From NCBI RefSeq assembly GCF_001437355.1, contig NZ_JQBM01000004.1:21108-85107 (forward strand): DNA of 64,000 nucleotides, in the 5' to 3' direction. The translations under genes were made by a program, and so were the position numbers. Below, one piece after another: positions 35,425-43,575 of this stretch (the first letter of the stretch is position 1; the number at the start of each line of letters is the position of its first letter). This DNA comes from Weissella viridescens (GTDB lineage Bacteria > Bacillota > Bacilli > Lactobacillales > Lactobacillaceae). Under the pieces are notes generated by a model. It saw only the letters and a list, made by a program, of their open reading frames with translations. It was not told the DNA's origin and searched no databases.

Positions 35425-35871
35425 TTAATTCCCCCTTTGTCCATTGCTAGTCGATGTTGCAGAGGCTTCAGATGGCGTGGTATTTGATGTTGACCCAGAA
35501 GACGTATCTGCGGTTGATGAACTAGTTTCAGAAGAAGTGTCTGATGTTGAGTCAGAATTTTCTGTTACGGAACTAGATGCCGACGACGTTGACTCTCGTT
35601 TGGTCTCATCAGCATTTGTCGCACTCGTGTCCCCTGCTTGTTCAGTCGTTGCTTTATCTTCACTGGCCGATGCTTCACTAGCTTTCTTTTTTGACTCACT
35701 GACCTTTTCACGTGACTCACTCACTTTTTTACTTGAAGCGACTTGCACACGTGTTGGTCCCCCATTATGTGTATTCGTCGTCACATTAACAACAGCATTT
35801 CCGGCACTTAACGCTAGGATAATCGACACTAATGCCACTGGTGTGACAAAAGGTGGTGTTCGATAAGTCAT
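35425..35871 (-). CDS. Ser/Thr-rich membrane-anchored protein of unknown function
   Basis: This 148-residue protein has one hydrophobic segment near residues 9-26 (VTPVALVSIILALSAG), then a stretch made almost only of Ser, Thr, Glu, Asp, Ala and Lys to the end. The first part after the membrane (about 47-70) is Lys/Glu-rich, the rest Ser/Thr-rich. It has no LPXTG or cell wall repeat. It is probably anchored by its N-terminus with a disordered outside tail, possibly a glycosylation target. I do not recognise it. It lies between a guanylate-kinase-like gene and the DUF6681-like gene. Confidence 0.65.
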   Translation of the reverse strand: MTYRTPPFVTPVALVSIILALSAGNAVVNVTTNTHNGGPTRVQVASSKKVSESREKVSESKKKASEASASEDKATTEQAGDTSATNADETKRESTSSASSSVTENSDSTSDTSSETSSSTADTSSGSTSNTTPSEASATSTSNGQRGN

Positions 35872-35898
35872 GTTAACTCCCCCAAAATTACTTAATCT

Positions 35899-36465
35899 TT
35901 AATCATTTTGGATGGATGCTTGCACAATGGCATCAATCTTGTTTTTGGTTTCTTCCCAGTCATCATTTTCAACAACATGGGCCTGTGCTTGTAAATTCTC
36001 TGGAATCTGTGTATCTCGTACGTATTCTTCACTCGATAGACGTTCATGAATTTTTTGAACATCATCTCCACGTTTAACCAGACGTTGATAGAGATCATGT
36101 TCTTTTGAAACAGTTAAATAAATAACAACGACTTCATCGGCCGGTAATTCCTCTAGATATGTGGCTGCCCCTTGTGTGTCTAGGACAATCGTAATCAATG
36201 GATTTTTCTCGAACGCACGTTCTAACCCCTCTCTAGAAGACCCATATTGATTTCCGTCATAGGTCACCTGTTCAAGATAATGGTTTTGGGCGAAAGTATC
36301 ATGTGATTCAAAATAATAATCAACCTGATCCATTTCACCTGCACGTGGTTGACGCGTTGTATGCGTCACTACTTTGGGCATTTCATAGAATTCATTTAAG
36401 TATTTTGTCACAGACGTTTTACCTGTTCCAGTATTTCCTGTGACAACAAAGACTTTACGTTTCAA
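35899..36465 (-). CDS. guanylate kinase-like protein
   Basis: This 188-residue protein has the guanylate kinase fold: P-loop GNTGTGKTS at 10-18, the GMP-binding TTRQPRAGEMDQVDYYF near 36-52, and QVTYDGNQYGSS. The P-loop and lid differ from canonical Gmk (GPSGVGKGT), and it is a possible paralogue of an essential gmk elsewhere. The start codon is TTG, preceded by GAGGAG. It lies 31 bases after bioY in the birA operon, an unusual place for a guanylate kinase. Confidence 0.72.
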   Translation of the reverse strand: MKRKVFVVTGNTGTGKTSVTKYLNEFYEMPKVVTHTTRQPRAGEMDQVDYYFESHDTFAQNHYLEQVTYDGNQYGSSREGLERAFEKNPLITIVLDTQGAATYLEELPADEVVVIYLTVSKEHDLYQRLVKRGDDVQKIHERLSSEEYVRDTQIPENLQAQAHVVENDDWEETKNKIDAIVQASIQND

Positions 36466-36496
36466 AATAGTTTCTCCTCAATCTCACTGGCCAGTA

Positions 36497-37021
36497 TTAG
36501 CCGATTGGCAGATGCACCAAGTGCTTCACACCTAGAGCTAAAAGAACGACCAAAATCAATTTAATCACGAGTGGCATAAGAAAGGCTAAAAATCCTGTCG
36601 ATAAAGCCACTGACATTGATAAATGTGCCGCAAACCCTAACCAAATCGTCCCCAAAGCCAGTTGAAGCACGGCTGCAAGCCCATTACTAAGGACCAACAT
36701 TGTCGTCGTTTGATATCGCATCATCAGCGGACTAATCACTAATGGAAATACGAGCATTGCCAACAAATACCCCCCGGTAGGTGCTACAAAACTCGCTAAG
36801 CCGCCATGAAATCCTGCAAAAACAGGTAATCCCATTAAGCCAATCGCTAGATACCCACCGACTGAAAGGAGCGCAATTCGAGTCGTTGTAATACTGGCAA
36901 TTAGTGGCACAATTAATGTTTGCATGCTAATTGGGACCATCCCCATTGGAATTGAGAATGGGGCAATGATACTGATAATGGCGGCAAACATCGCCGCTAA
37001 TGTGAGTTCTCGAACTTTCAT
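36497..37021 (-). CDS. bioY: biotin transporter BioY
   Basis: BioY is the substrate-binding S component of ECF biotin importers. The 174-residue product has six membrane segments, the start ELTLAAMFAAIISIIAPF, PISMQTLIVPL, GLPVFAGFHGG and TGGYLLAM, all family landmarks. It uses the shared energising module (EcfA/T) encoded elsewhere. It lies 13 bases after birA, so biotin uptake and attachment are co-transcribed. Confidence 0.93.
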   Translation of the reverse strand: MKVRELTLAAMFAAIISIIAPFSIPMGMVPISMQTLIVPLIASITTTRIALLSVGGYLAIGLMGLPVFAGFHGGLASFVAPTGGYLLAMLVFPLVISPLMMRYQTTTMLVLSNGLAAVLQLALGTIWLGFAAHLSMSVALSTGFLAFLMPLVIKLILVVLLALGVKHLVHLPIG

Positions 37022-37034
37022 GTTTTTCTCTCCG

Positions 37035-37808
37035 TTAGCTTAAATTGACCTTGGTGATTTCACCTGCGTTATATGCCTGACGACCGTACTGCGTCGCTAG
37101 GACAATCCGTCCATAATCATCGACATCCACGACTTTTCCTATGATCGAATCATGTCCATGTTGAAGCGTGACCTCTTCTTGTGAAATGAAACAATTTTGC
37201 AAGTACTGTTGGCGTAATTGCGAAAAGTCTATTTGAATCGCAGCCAGACATGCCTGACTCAGTTGACTGATGAGGCGTTCACGATCAACTGAGTCCGTTG
37301 TTAACCCACCCATTTTTGTTTGCAGTTGCGCTGGAATATCACGTGCTTGTAAGTTGATACCCATACCAATCACGACAAACCCTAGATTTCCGTTAGTTGG
37401 GGGTTGCACTGTTTCCACCAAAATACCAACTACCTTACGCTCATGCAAATAAAGATCATTTACCCACTTAATGCCCAATGAAATCCCGAGCTCGGACTGG
37501 ATAACTTTTTGAATTGCAACCGCGGTGTTTAAGGTTAAGGTTTCTGGATGTTGCCACTGCTGCGTCGTTACTTGTGTCATTACCGTCATGTAGATACCAA
37601 CATCAGCTGGAGAATAGAAGGCACGATCTTGTCGTCCATAACCTGCCGTTTGTTCATTTGCAACAACTAAGCCTGGCACAAGTTGTTGTTTATCTGAAGC
37701 CTGCTGTATTTGTTGTTTGGCGATGGTATTCGTTGATGAAATAACATCGAATACATTGACATTGAAGTCAGGTAATTCCGCTTCAATTTTTTCTGCATCT
37801 AGTTTCAA
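37035..37808 (-). CDS. birA: biotin--[acetyl-CoA-carboxylase] ligase, without HTH domain
   Basis: This enzyme joins biotin to acceptor lysines such as the acetyl-CoA carboxylase carrier protein. The 257-residue product has VISSTNT at the ligase start (residue 23), TAGYGRQDRAFYSP where the family has GRGRxGRxW, KWVNDLY near residue 118 and a C-terminal SH3-like domain. It lacks the N-terminal helix-turn-helix of bifunctional BirA, so it should not repress DNA. It heads the birA-bioY operon. Confidence 0.9.
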   Translation of the reverse strand: MKLDAEKIEAELPDFNVNVFDVISSTNTIAKQQIQQASDKQQLVPGLVVANEQTAGYGRQDRAFYSPADVGIYMTVMTQVTTQQWQHPETLTLNTAVAIQKVIQSELGISLGIKWVNDLYLHERKVVGILVETVQPPTNGNLGFVVIGMGINLQARDIPAQLQTKMGGLTTDSVDRERLISQLSQACLAAIQIDFSQLRQQYLQNCFISQEEVTLQHGHDSIIGKVVDVDDYGRIVLATQYGRQAYNAGEITKVNLS

Positions 37809-37839
37809 AACCGTGCCCCCTCATACCTGCTCGAAGTCT

Positions 37840-38814
37840 TTAATTGCCACGCAAAAATTGAATCAATGGATTCCAAATATTTGAAACAAACCAGTTTGAG
37901 GCATTATGCGCATCGTCTTCATTTTTAAAATCACTCGCACCAGCCATCTTGTTATTTGTTGTTTTAGTTAATTTATCAGACAGCGCACTTGTACGTGAAA
38001 CAATTGATTTTGCCCCTGAAATTGGTGCCTGGTTATATTGTTGCAAAGCCATTGATAGTTGGTTCATTTGATCATCTGAAACGTCATTACGAATATCACG
38101 TTGTTCTAAATTAACCGTTAGTTGATTATAGACAACATTAATATCAATCGTATCGCCCGTTTGTCGGCGTTTAGCCAATTCTCCCGCAGTCATGGTAATC
38201 GCTGACGTCAATTTACCAATATAGCGATCATTCATATTGTTCGGCGCAATCCCATTGATTGTCGCCTCCATCACCCGATTAGCTGCTGCCGTATTCGTTG
38301 GGTCCAGTGGTGCGCCATCATCAGCTAGCGCCTGATAAACACCCACCAAACCATCGGTACCGAGAACACGCTTATCGGAAGTAAACGTCATAATCAAGTC
38401 CTTAGCCCCACCTAGGGTTGCTGCCATGGCGTACTCTTGCGCAAAGACATGCGTAATATTTTTATCACCTTCAAAATTTTCAATATTAACCAAGTTACCA
38501 GTATTATCTTTAGCTGGGGCAACTGAGACCGAAGCCACCATATCGGATTTTTTCAATTGAGTTAGTCCCAGATACTTAGCATCGCTCACTTGTGTGACAA
38601 GCTTTTGATAGTTGTCATTAATACCTAAAGTCTGAGCTACTTGGGTTTTTTGAACCGCTCCCGCCCCGTATACGACATAAGGTTTCGATAAAGCTTTTTC
38701 TTGGATGATGCCCTGATTTTGATCTGCCTGCGTGCGTGAGCCGATCATCAGAACACCGAGCATGAGGGCACCCATGGTCAAACTTAATTTGGCAAACTTT
38801 GTGTCTATTTTCAT
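37840..38814 (-). CDS. DUF1002 family secreted protein
   Basis: This 324-residue protein has a signal peptide (MKIDTKFAKLSLTMGALMLGVLMIG, then SRTQADQ with a possible SPase I site). The mature part has the DUF1002 hallmarks: KPYVVYGAGAV, then YAMAATLGGAKDLIMTF and ANRVMEATI. The function of the family is unknown; homologues occur near spore and wall genes in Firmicutes. It lies about 30 bases after birA on the opposite side and has its own promoter region. Confidence 0.82.
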   Translation of the reverse strand: MKIDTKFAKLSLTMGALMLGVLMIGSRTQADQNQGIIQEKALSKPYVVYGAGAVQKTQVAQTLGINDNYQKLVTQVSDAKYLGLTQLKKSDMVASVSVAPAKDNTGNLVNIENFEGDKNITHVFAQEYAMAATLGGAKDLIMTFTSDKRVLGTDGLVGVYQALADDGAPLDPTNTAAANRVMEATINGIAPNNMNDRYIGKLTSAITMTAGELAKRRQTGDTIDINVVYNQLTVNLEQRDIRNDVSDDQMNQLSMALQQYNQAPISGAKSIVSRTSALSDKLTKTTNNKMAGASDFKNEDDAHNASNWFVSNIWNPLIQFLRGN

Positions 38815-38873
38815 GGTTACTCCTTTATTTCGGAATCATTTTTATTCGTGATTATCAATTTGACATACTTTAT

Positions 38874-38882
38874 ATTTTAGCA
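38874..38882 (-). promoter_or_regulatory. candidate extended -10 of the DUF1002 gene
   Basis: TGCTAAAAT on the minus strand is an extended -10, about 60 bases before the start. The -35 is weak. Confidence 0.38.
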
Positions 38883-38970
38883 TTATTTGGACGAGCTGCG
38901 TCTAGCAACCGCAATCCTAACTAAAATTATAACATTATCCCCTCTCACGAACTCGCCATCTCAAGCGCAA

Positions 38971-39028
38971 AATAAAAATTGGTCTGGAAAACTTTTCGGA
39001 ATTTCCAAAAAAGTCTGCCAGACCAATT
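38971..39028 (-). terminator. terminator of pepV
   Basis: AATTGGTCTGG (38977-38987) pairs with CCAGACCAATT (39018-39028), with more pairing inside. On the minus strand it runs into TTTTTATTTT. Confidence 0.82.
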
Positions 39029-39042
39029 CATTTAAAAGGTGT

Positions 39043-40464
39043 TTAGTTGTTTGCTAATTCGTACATAGCATTGGCAAAAATAGCCATGGCACGTGTCAAA
39101 TCAGCGACTGGGAAGAATTCGTCAGCTTGGTGCATTGTATCAGGAACACCTTCAAACATAGCACCAAAGGCAACGCCACGCTTCAACAAGCGACCAAATG
39201 TTCCCCCACCGATAACACGTTCACCCGCAGGTAAACCAGTGTGATCACGGTAAACATCAAGCAATGTTGAGACAAGTGGATCATCACCAGGTACGTAGTG
39301 CGGTACCATGGCGTGACCTTCATTAGCAGCAGTAGCGGCAAAGTTCGTTGGAATAGCTGCACTGATCTTTGCTTCAATATCATCAGCTGTAATGTTCTGT
39401 GGGTAACGGATGTTGATGTCAACAAAGCCATCTTCACCGTCGGTAAAGCGTTGGATACCCACGTTCATTGATAGATCACCCATCAAATCATCGTGCGTTG
39501 CAATACCAACCTTAGTTCCAGTTGTATCATCATGCAATGTACCACCAAGGAAATCTAGGAATCCTTGCGCATTGCCACCAAAATCAGCTTCCTTCAAGAA
39601 GTTAGCTAAATAAGTTCCCGCGTTTTCACCAGTTTCCGGTGACGCACCGTGAACTTGGTGTCCGAAGAAAGTAAAGTCAACACGGTTATCATTCACTTCT
39701 GCTTCACCCTTAACACGTGATTCTTGTGCAAGATACTTGTCCATTTGAGCAACAAGCGCTTCAGGATCTTCAGTTTCAACAACCGCCTTAGCAACACCAG
39801 GAACCATGTTTGGTCGTTCACCAGCAGAGAATGAAATTAGACGTGTTGTTCCTTCGTTATTTCCAGCAAAACGAACAACAGTAGATCCGTTACCCTTTTC
39901 ACCGTTAATAATTGGGAATTCTGCATCCGGTGAGAATCCCATTGTAGGTTCACCGTAGGCTTCAAAGAAATCATCCATACCAGTCCAGTCAGATTCTTCG
40001 TCAATTCCAACGATGAAGACCAACTTACGCTTCAAAGGCACTTCCATATCTTTAAGCATCTTTAGAGCATAGTATCCAGCAAATGAAGGTCCCTTATCAT
40101 CAGAAGAACCACGTCCATATAGACGACCATCTTCAATAACGGGTGTCCATGGATCCTTAGTCCAACCATCACCGGCTGGCATGACGTCCAAGTGACCAAT
40201 GATGGCAACTGATTCTTCTGCATCCTCAGGTCCCAATTCAGCATAGGCAACTAAATTGTGGTAGTTACCTGTACGGAAACCGTCGCGTTCAGCAATTTCC
40301 AAGAACTTTTCCAAAGCTGCTTTTGGTCCAGGTCCCAAAGGCGCATCTTCAGTTGCTGCCGCATCGTCACGGACAGACTTAATCATCATCATATCTTCCA
40401 AATCAGCCAATAAGTCATTTTCGTACGTTAATGACTTTGCTAACCATTCTGTTGCTTTAACCAT
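39043..40464 (-). CDS. pepV: dipeptidase PepV
   Basis: PepV is a cytosolic dinuclear zinc dipeptidase of family M20, which releases amino acids from dipeptides imported by Opp or similar systems. The 473-residue product has the metal ligands in GHLDVMP, SSDDKGP (bridging Asp), GIDEESDWTG and SPDAEFP, and HQADEFF near the end. The start at 40464 is fixed by GGAGG; an in-frame extension to 40590 runs into the next gene and is rejected. It ends in a strong terminator. Confidence 0.95.
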   Translation of the reverse strand: MVKATEWLAKSLTYENDLLADLEDMMMIKSVRDDAAATEDAPLGPGPKAALEKFLEIAERDGFRTGNYHNLVAYAELGPEDAEESVAIIGHLDVMPAGDGWTKDPWTPVIEDGRLYGRGSSDDKGPSFAGYYALKMLKDMEVPLKRKLVFIVGIDEESDWTGMDDFFEAYGEPTMGFSPDAEFPIINGEKGNGSTVVRFAGNNEGTTRLISFSAGERPNMVPGVAKAVVETEDPEALVAQMDKYLAQESRVKGEAEVNDNRVDFTFFGHQVHGASPETGENAGTYLANFLKEADFGGNAQGFLDFLGGTLHDDTTGTKVGIATHDDLMGDLSMNVGIQRFTDGEDGFVDINIRYPQNITADDIEAKISAAIPTNFAATAANEGHAMVPHYVPGDDPLVSTLLDVYRDHTGLPAGERVIGGGTFGRLLKRGVAFGAMFEGVPDTMHQADEFFPVADLTRAMAIFANAMYELANN

Positions 40465-40543
40465 TATTCTCAGTCCTCCATTTTTCACATCTTGCTCACT
40501 ATTATACGCTATTTTTTTAATTTGCGCGCTGGGTAGCGCCTGA

Positions 40544-41392
40544 TTAATCAAGATTACTTTGATAACGTCCCATGAAGTTCGCCATACCATCAGCTAACAG
40601 TGATGGTCGGACAACATAGTTGTAACCTGCCATTTGCTCAGCCAAAGCTGAGTGCGCATAAACCGCGGCTTGCACCGTGTGTGATAGACTTAGCTTAAAT
40701 TGGCCAACAAAAGCGGCAACAATTCCTGCCAAAACGTCACCCATACCACCGATTGACTGATATGGTCCGCCAACCATGATTTGTTGTTGTCCCTCGTTAT
40801 TATAAATCATGGTGTGATGTTGCTTAAGGACCAGAACATCGACATTTAACATCGATCGCTGGACATCATTCAATTCAATTTCATCTTGATAGTTCAATTG
40901 AATATTACTGAGACGTGCCCATTCCATTTGATGGGGCGTAATTACAGTATATGTGTCCCGCGGAAAACTCAAGTGTTCATTTGCCACAATCGTCAAGGCT
41001 GACCCATCAGCAACTAATACCTGTTTGGCGTTCATCTGCATTAAAACGCGCTTGACCAAAGAAACCGCATAGTCTGTTAACCCCATGCCCGATCCCATTA
41101 AAACAACGTCACTTTTATCTATTTGTTCCATTAAGACGTCCAAATCAGTCCAGTCGACAAACATCGCCTCAGGGACACGACTATGCAATGCTGTTCGATT
41201 AACGGCATCAGAGGCTACTGTCACCAATCCAGCGCCTGAAGATACAGCAGCTTGAGCAGCCATGGTAATCGCCCCACCATATTGTTTGTCACCACCAATT
41301 AAAAGAACTCGACCAAAATCGCCCTTATAACTATCAGCCGGCCGTTTAACAATGACCTCATTTAAAATGTCCTCAGTAATTTGTTTGACCAT
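40544..41392 (-). CDS. nnrD: ADP/ATP-dependent NAD(P)H-hydrate dehydratase
   Basis: This repair enzyme restores NADH and NADPH from their hydrates. The 282-residue product has the ribokinase-like fold: RPADSYKGDFGRVLLIGG, TPHQMEWARL, LKQHHTMIYN and GGMGDVLAGIVAAFVGQ. It lacks the epimerase (NnrE) domain found in fused forms. It has its own promoter and terminates just before the pepV promoter region. Confidence 0.9.
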   Translation of the reverse strand: MVKQITEDILNEVIVKRPADSYKGDFGRVLLIGGDKQYGGAITMAAQAAVSSGAGLVTVASDAVNRTALHSRVPEAMFVDWTDLDVLMEQIDKSDVVLMGSGMGLTDYAVSLVKRVLMQMNAKQVLVADGSALTIVANEHLSFPRDTYTVITPHQMEWARLSNIQLNYQDEIELNDVQRSMLNVDVLVLKQHHTMIYNNEGQQQIMVGGPYQSIGGMGDVLAGIVAAFVGQFKLSLSHTVQAAVYAHSALAEQMAGYNYVVRPSLLADGMANFMGRYQSNLD

Positions 41393-41428
41393 GGTGTTAT
41401 CTCCAAATTCTCTATTCTATATAATTTC

Positions 41429-41437
41429 ATTATACCA
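41429..41437 (-). promoter_or_regulatory. nnrD extended -10
   Basis: TGGTATAAT on the minus strand is an extended -10 (TG-N-TATAAT), 37 bases before the nnrD ATG. Confidence 0.52.
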
Positions 41438-41472
41438 TTTTAAGGCGATAAAATTAGTTTCCTTTGCAAATC

Positions 41473-41507
41473 AAAAAGCGTGATGACCTGATAGTCATCA
41501 CGCTTTT
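41473..41507 (-). terminator. terminator of trpS-ppx
   Basis: AAAAGCGTGATGAC and GTCATCACGCTTTT form a perfect 14-bp stem around a six-base loop, followed by T residues, two bases after the ppx stop. Confidence 0.88.
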
Positions 41508-41509
41508 GG

Positions 41510-42448
41510 TTAGTTCAAAGACATCCGATATTCCTGTAACAGTCCTTCACGAACACCAGAAGCAGAGAAAATCACCTCTTTGGCTCCAGTTTCCTGAATC
41601 AACGTCACTAAGGGCAATAACCCACTGACGATAATGTCCGCCCGATTCGCTTCTGCGCCTAGGGCTGCTTCTCGCTCAGAACGCGTCGCATGCACCAGTT
41701 CAGTAAATGTTTCCAATACCTCCGCTGTTGACATGCGATAACCATGGAAATCTTTTTTGACATCAAAGCCTTTACGCATTTGATTCAAACGTGCCAATGA
41801 ACGATTTGCACCGCCCAATAAAATAATCGGCAGAGCATCCGTACTATCAGCTTCAGCAATCCAAGGTAACCGCTCATATTGGTCAGTCACATAATCAGAA
41901 GCTGCTACTAAATTTTGGTCACTAATCATTGGATCATTAAGATGAAACTTTTCAGCTAAATTGACGGCACCAAAAGGCAAACTAATAAAGTTAGCTGCCA
42001 TGCGTTCTTCAATGCCAACTAATTCAACACTCGCACCACCTGTATCAAGAAGCCAAGCATTATCAACATCTAACGCACACATTGCACCCAAATAATCATA
42101 ATAGGCTTCTTGATCACCTGATAGAACTCGCACATCAATTCCTGTCACATCGTACACCCGTTGCAAAAAATCATCTTGATTGGTTGCTTCACGAACAGCG
42201 GCAGTGGCAATTCCTTCTAATTCAATGTCAGGATAACGTTCATACTCCTGCTTAAAAATCGTCAAAGCTTCTAAGACACGGTCCATAGCTGCTTCAGTTA
42301 AGGCACCACCGTTTTGGTCCATTCCCTGTGCTAAACGCGTATCTAACTTACGTCGCTTAATTTCAGTGAATTGCCCATCTTCATTCAATTCCTCAACCAC
42401 TAATCGTGTTGAGTTTGATCCTAAATCAATGACCGCTAAGTAACTCAT
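41510..42448 (-). CDS. ppx: Ppx/GppA family exopolyphosphatase
   Basis: This enzyme family hydrolyses terminal phosphates of polyphosphate or (p)ppGpp. The 312-residue product has the actin-like phosphate loops DLGSNSTRLVV near residues 8-18 and LLDTGGASVELVGI near 130-143, and ATAAVREATN. It has one Ppx/GppA domain, shorter than E. coli Ppx (about 510). It lies 13 bases after trpS and is co-transcribed with it. Confidence 0.88.
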   Translation of the reverse strand: MSYLAVIDLGSNSTRLVVEELNEDGQFTEIKRRKLDTRLAQGMDQNGGALTEAAMDRVLEALTIFKQEYERYPDIELEGIATAAVREATNQDDFLQRVYDVTGIDVRVLSGDQEAYYDYLGAMCALDVDNAWLLDTGGASVELVGIEERMAANFISLPFGAVNLAEKFHLNDPMISDQNLVAASDYVTDQYERLPWIAEADSTDALPIILLGGANRSLARLNQMRKGFDVKKDFHGYRMSTAEVLETFTELVHATRSEREAALGAEANRADIIVSGLLPLVTLIQETGAKEVIFSASGVREGLLQEYRMSLN

Positions 42449-42461
42449 CTTTTACCTCTTT

Positions 42462-43481
42462 TTAGCCCCAGTAATTAATGCCCATGGCATCACGCACTTC
42501 ATGCATGGTTTGATCTGCCTTAATTCGCGCTTGTTCTGAACCTTCAGCAAGCATTTGCAAAACGGCTGGTCGATCTTGCGCAAACATTTCACGTCGATCA
42601 CGAATTGGTGCTAGTTCGGCGTTTAATACTTCAAATAGATACTTTTTAATCTTCATATCACCCAAACCACCAGCGCGATATTGATCCTTTAATGTTTCAA
42701 CTTGAGCCTTATCTGGATCAAAGACGTCTAGATAAGTAAAGACCATGTTCCCCTCAACGTGACCTGGATCAGCCACTTGAATATGCTCTGGATCAGTGTA
42801 CATTGAACGGACACGATTCCATAATGTTTCTTCATCATCACTCAAGTAGATGCAGTTATCCAATGACTTAGACATCTTGGCATTACCATCTAATCCTGGC
42901 AAACGTCCTTGACCCTTAGGCGGAAAGACCCCCTCTGGTTCAACTAAGATATCTGCACCATACGCATTGTTAAATGAACGGACAATCTCACGCGTTTGTT
43001 CCAACATTGGTTCTTGATCATCACCAACTGGAACAACTTGACCCTTAAACATCGCAATATCTGCTGCTTGAGAAACAGGATAGTTAAAGAATCCCGCTGG
43101 GATACTTTCACCAAATCCTTTTTGTTGGATTTCAGACTTAACGGTTGGGTTACGTTGCAAACGTGCCACTGAAACCAAATTCATAAAATATTCTGTTAAT
43201 TCTGACAATTCTGGTACGGCTGTTTGTACAAAAATCGTTGATTTCTTAGGATCTAGCCCAACTGCCAAGTAATCCAAGGCCACTTCAAGCAATGAATTTT
43301 GAATCTTTTCAGGATCCCGTGCATTATCAGTAAAGGCTTGTTTATCGGCAATCATAATGTATGGATCATACTCACCGGAATTTTGCATTTCTACACGGGT
43401 CTTTAACGAACCGACATAGTGCCCAATGTGTAATTTACCAGTGGGGCGATCACCTGTAATTAGTACTTTTTTTTCTGCCAT
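42462..43481 (-). CDS. trpS: tryptophanyl-tRNA synthetase
   Basis: TrpS charges tRNA-Trp. The 339-residue class I synthetase has the HIGH-like [12 protein letters not shown] near residues 14-25 and the KMSKS-like [10 protein letters not shown] near 195-204, with [17 protein letters not shown] between. All key motifs are intact. No T-box leader is seen; a 95-base gap upstream holds a promoter with an inverted repeat across it. Confidence 0.95.
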   Translation of the reverse strand: MAEKKVLITGDRPTGKLHIGHYVGSLKTRVEMQNSGEYDPYIMIADKQAFTDNARDPEKIQNSLLEVALDYLAVGLDPKKSTIFVQTAVPELSELTEYFMNLVSVARLQRNPTVKSEIQQKGFGESIPAGFFNYPVSQAADIAMFKGQVVPVGDDQEPMLEQTREIVRSFNNAYGADILVEPEGVFPPKGQGRLPGLDGNAKMSKSLDNCIYLSDDEETLWNRVRSMYTDPEHIQVADPGHVEGNMVFTYLDVFDPDKAQVETLKDQYRAGGLGDMKIKKYLFEVLNAELAPIRDRREMFAQDRPAVLQMLAEGSEQARIKADQTMHEVRDAMGINYWG

Positions 43482-43533
43482 GTTTTCATCCCTTATGCTT
43501 TATTTTCTAATACGTAACTGTTATGTCTTATCC

Positions 43534-43562
43534 ATTGTAAAATTATTTTGTATGGATAACAA
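43534..43562 (-). promoter_or_regulatory. trpS promoter with inverted repeat
   Basis: TTGTTA (43557-43562) and TACAAT (43534-43539) on the minus strand are 17 bases apart. The inverted repeat TTATCCAT (43528-43535) / ATGGATAA (43552-43559) covers both elements. Confidence 0.5.
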
Positions 43563-43575
43563 CCATCGTCCAACC

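Noticed and set aside
35444-35866. 140-codon plus-strand frame opposite the Ser-rich gene
   Set aside because: It is a mirror of low-complexity codons; the minus-strand gene has a membrane segment, ribosome site and operon context.
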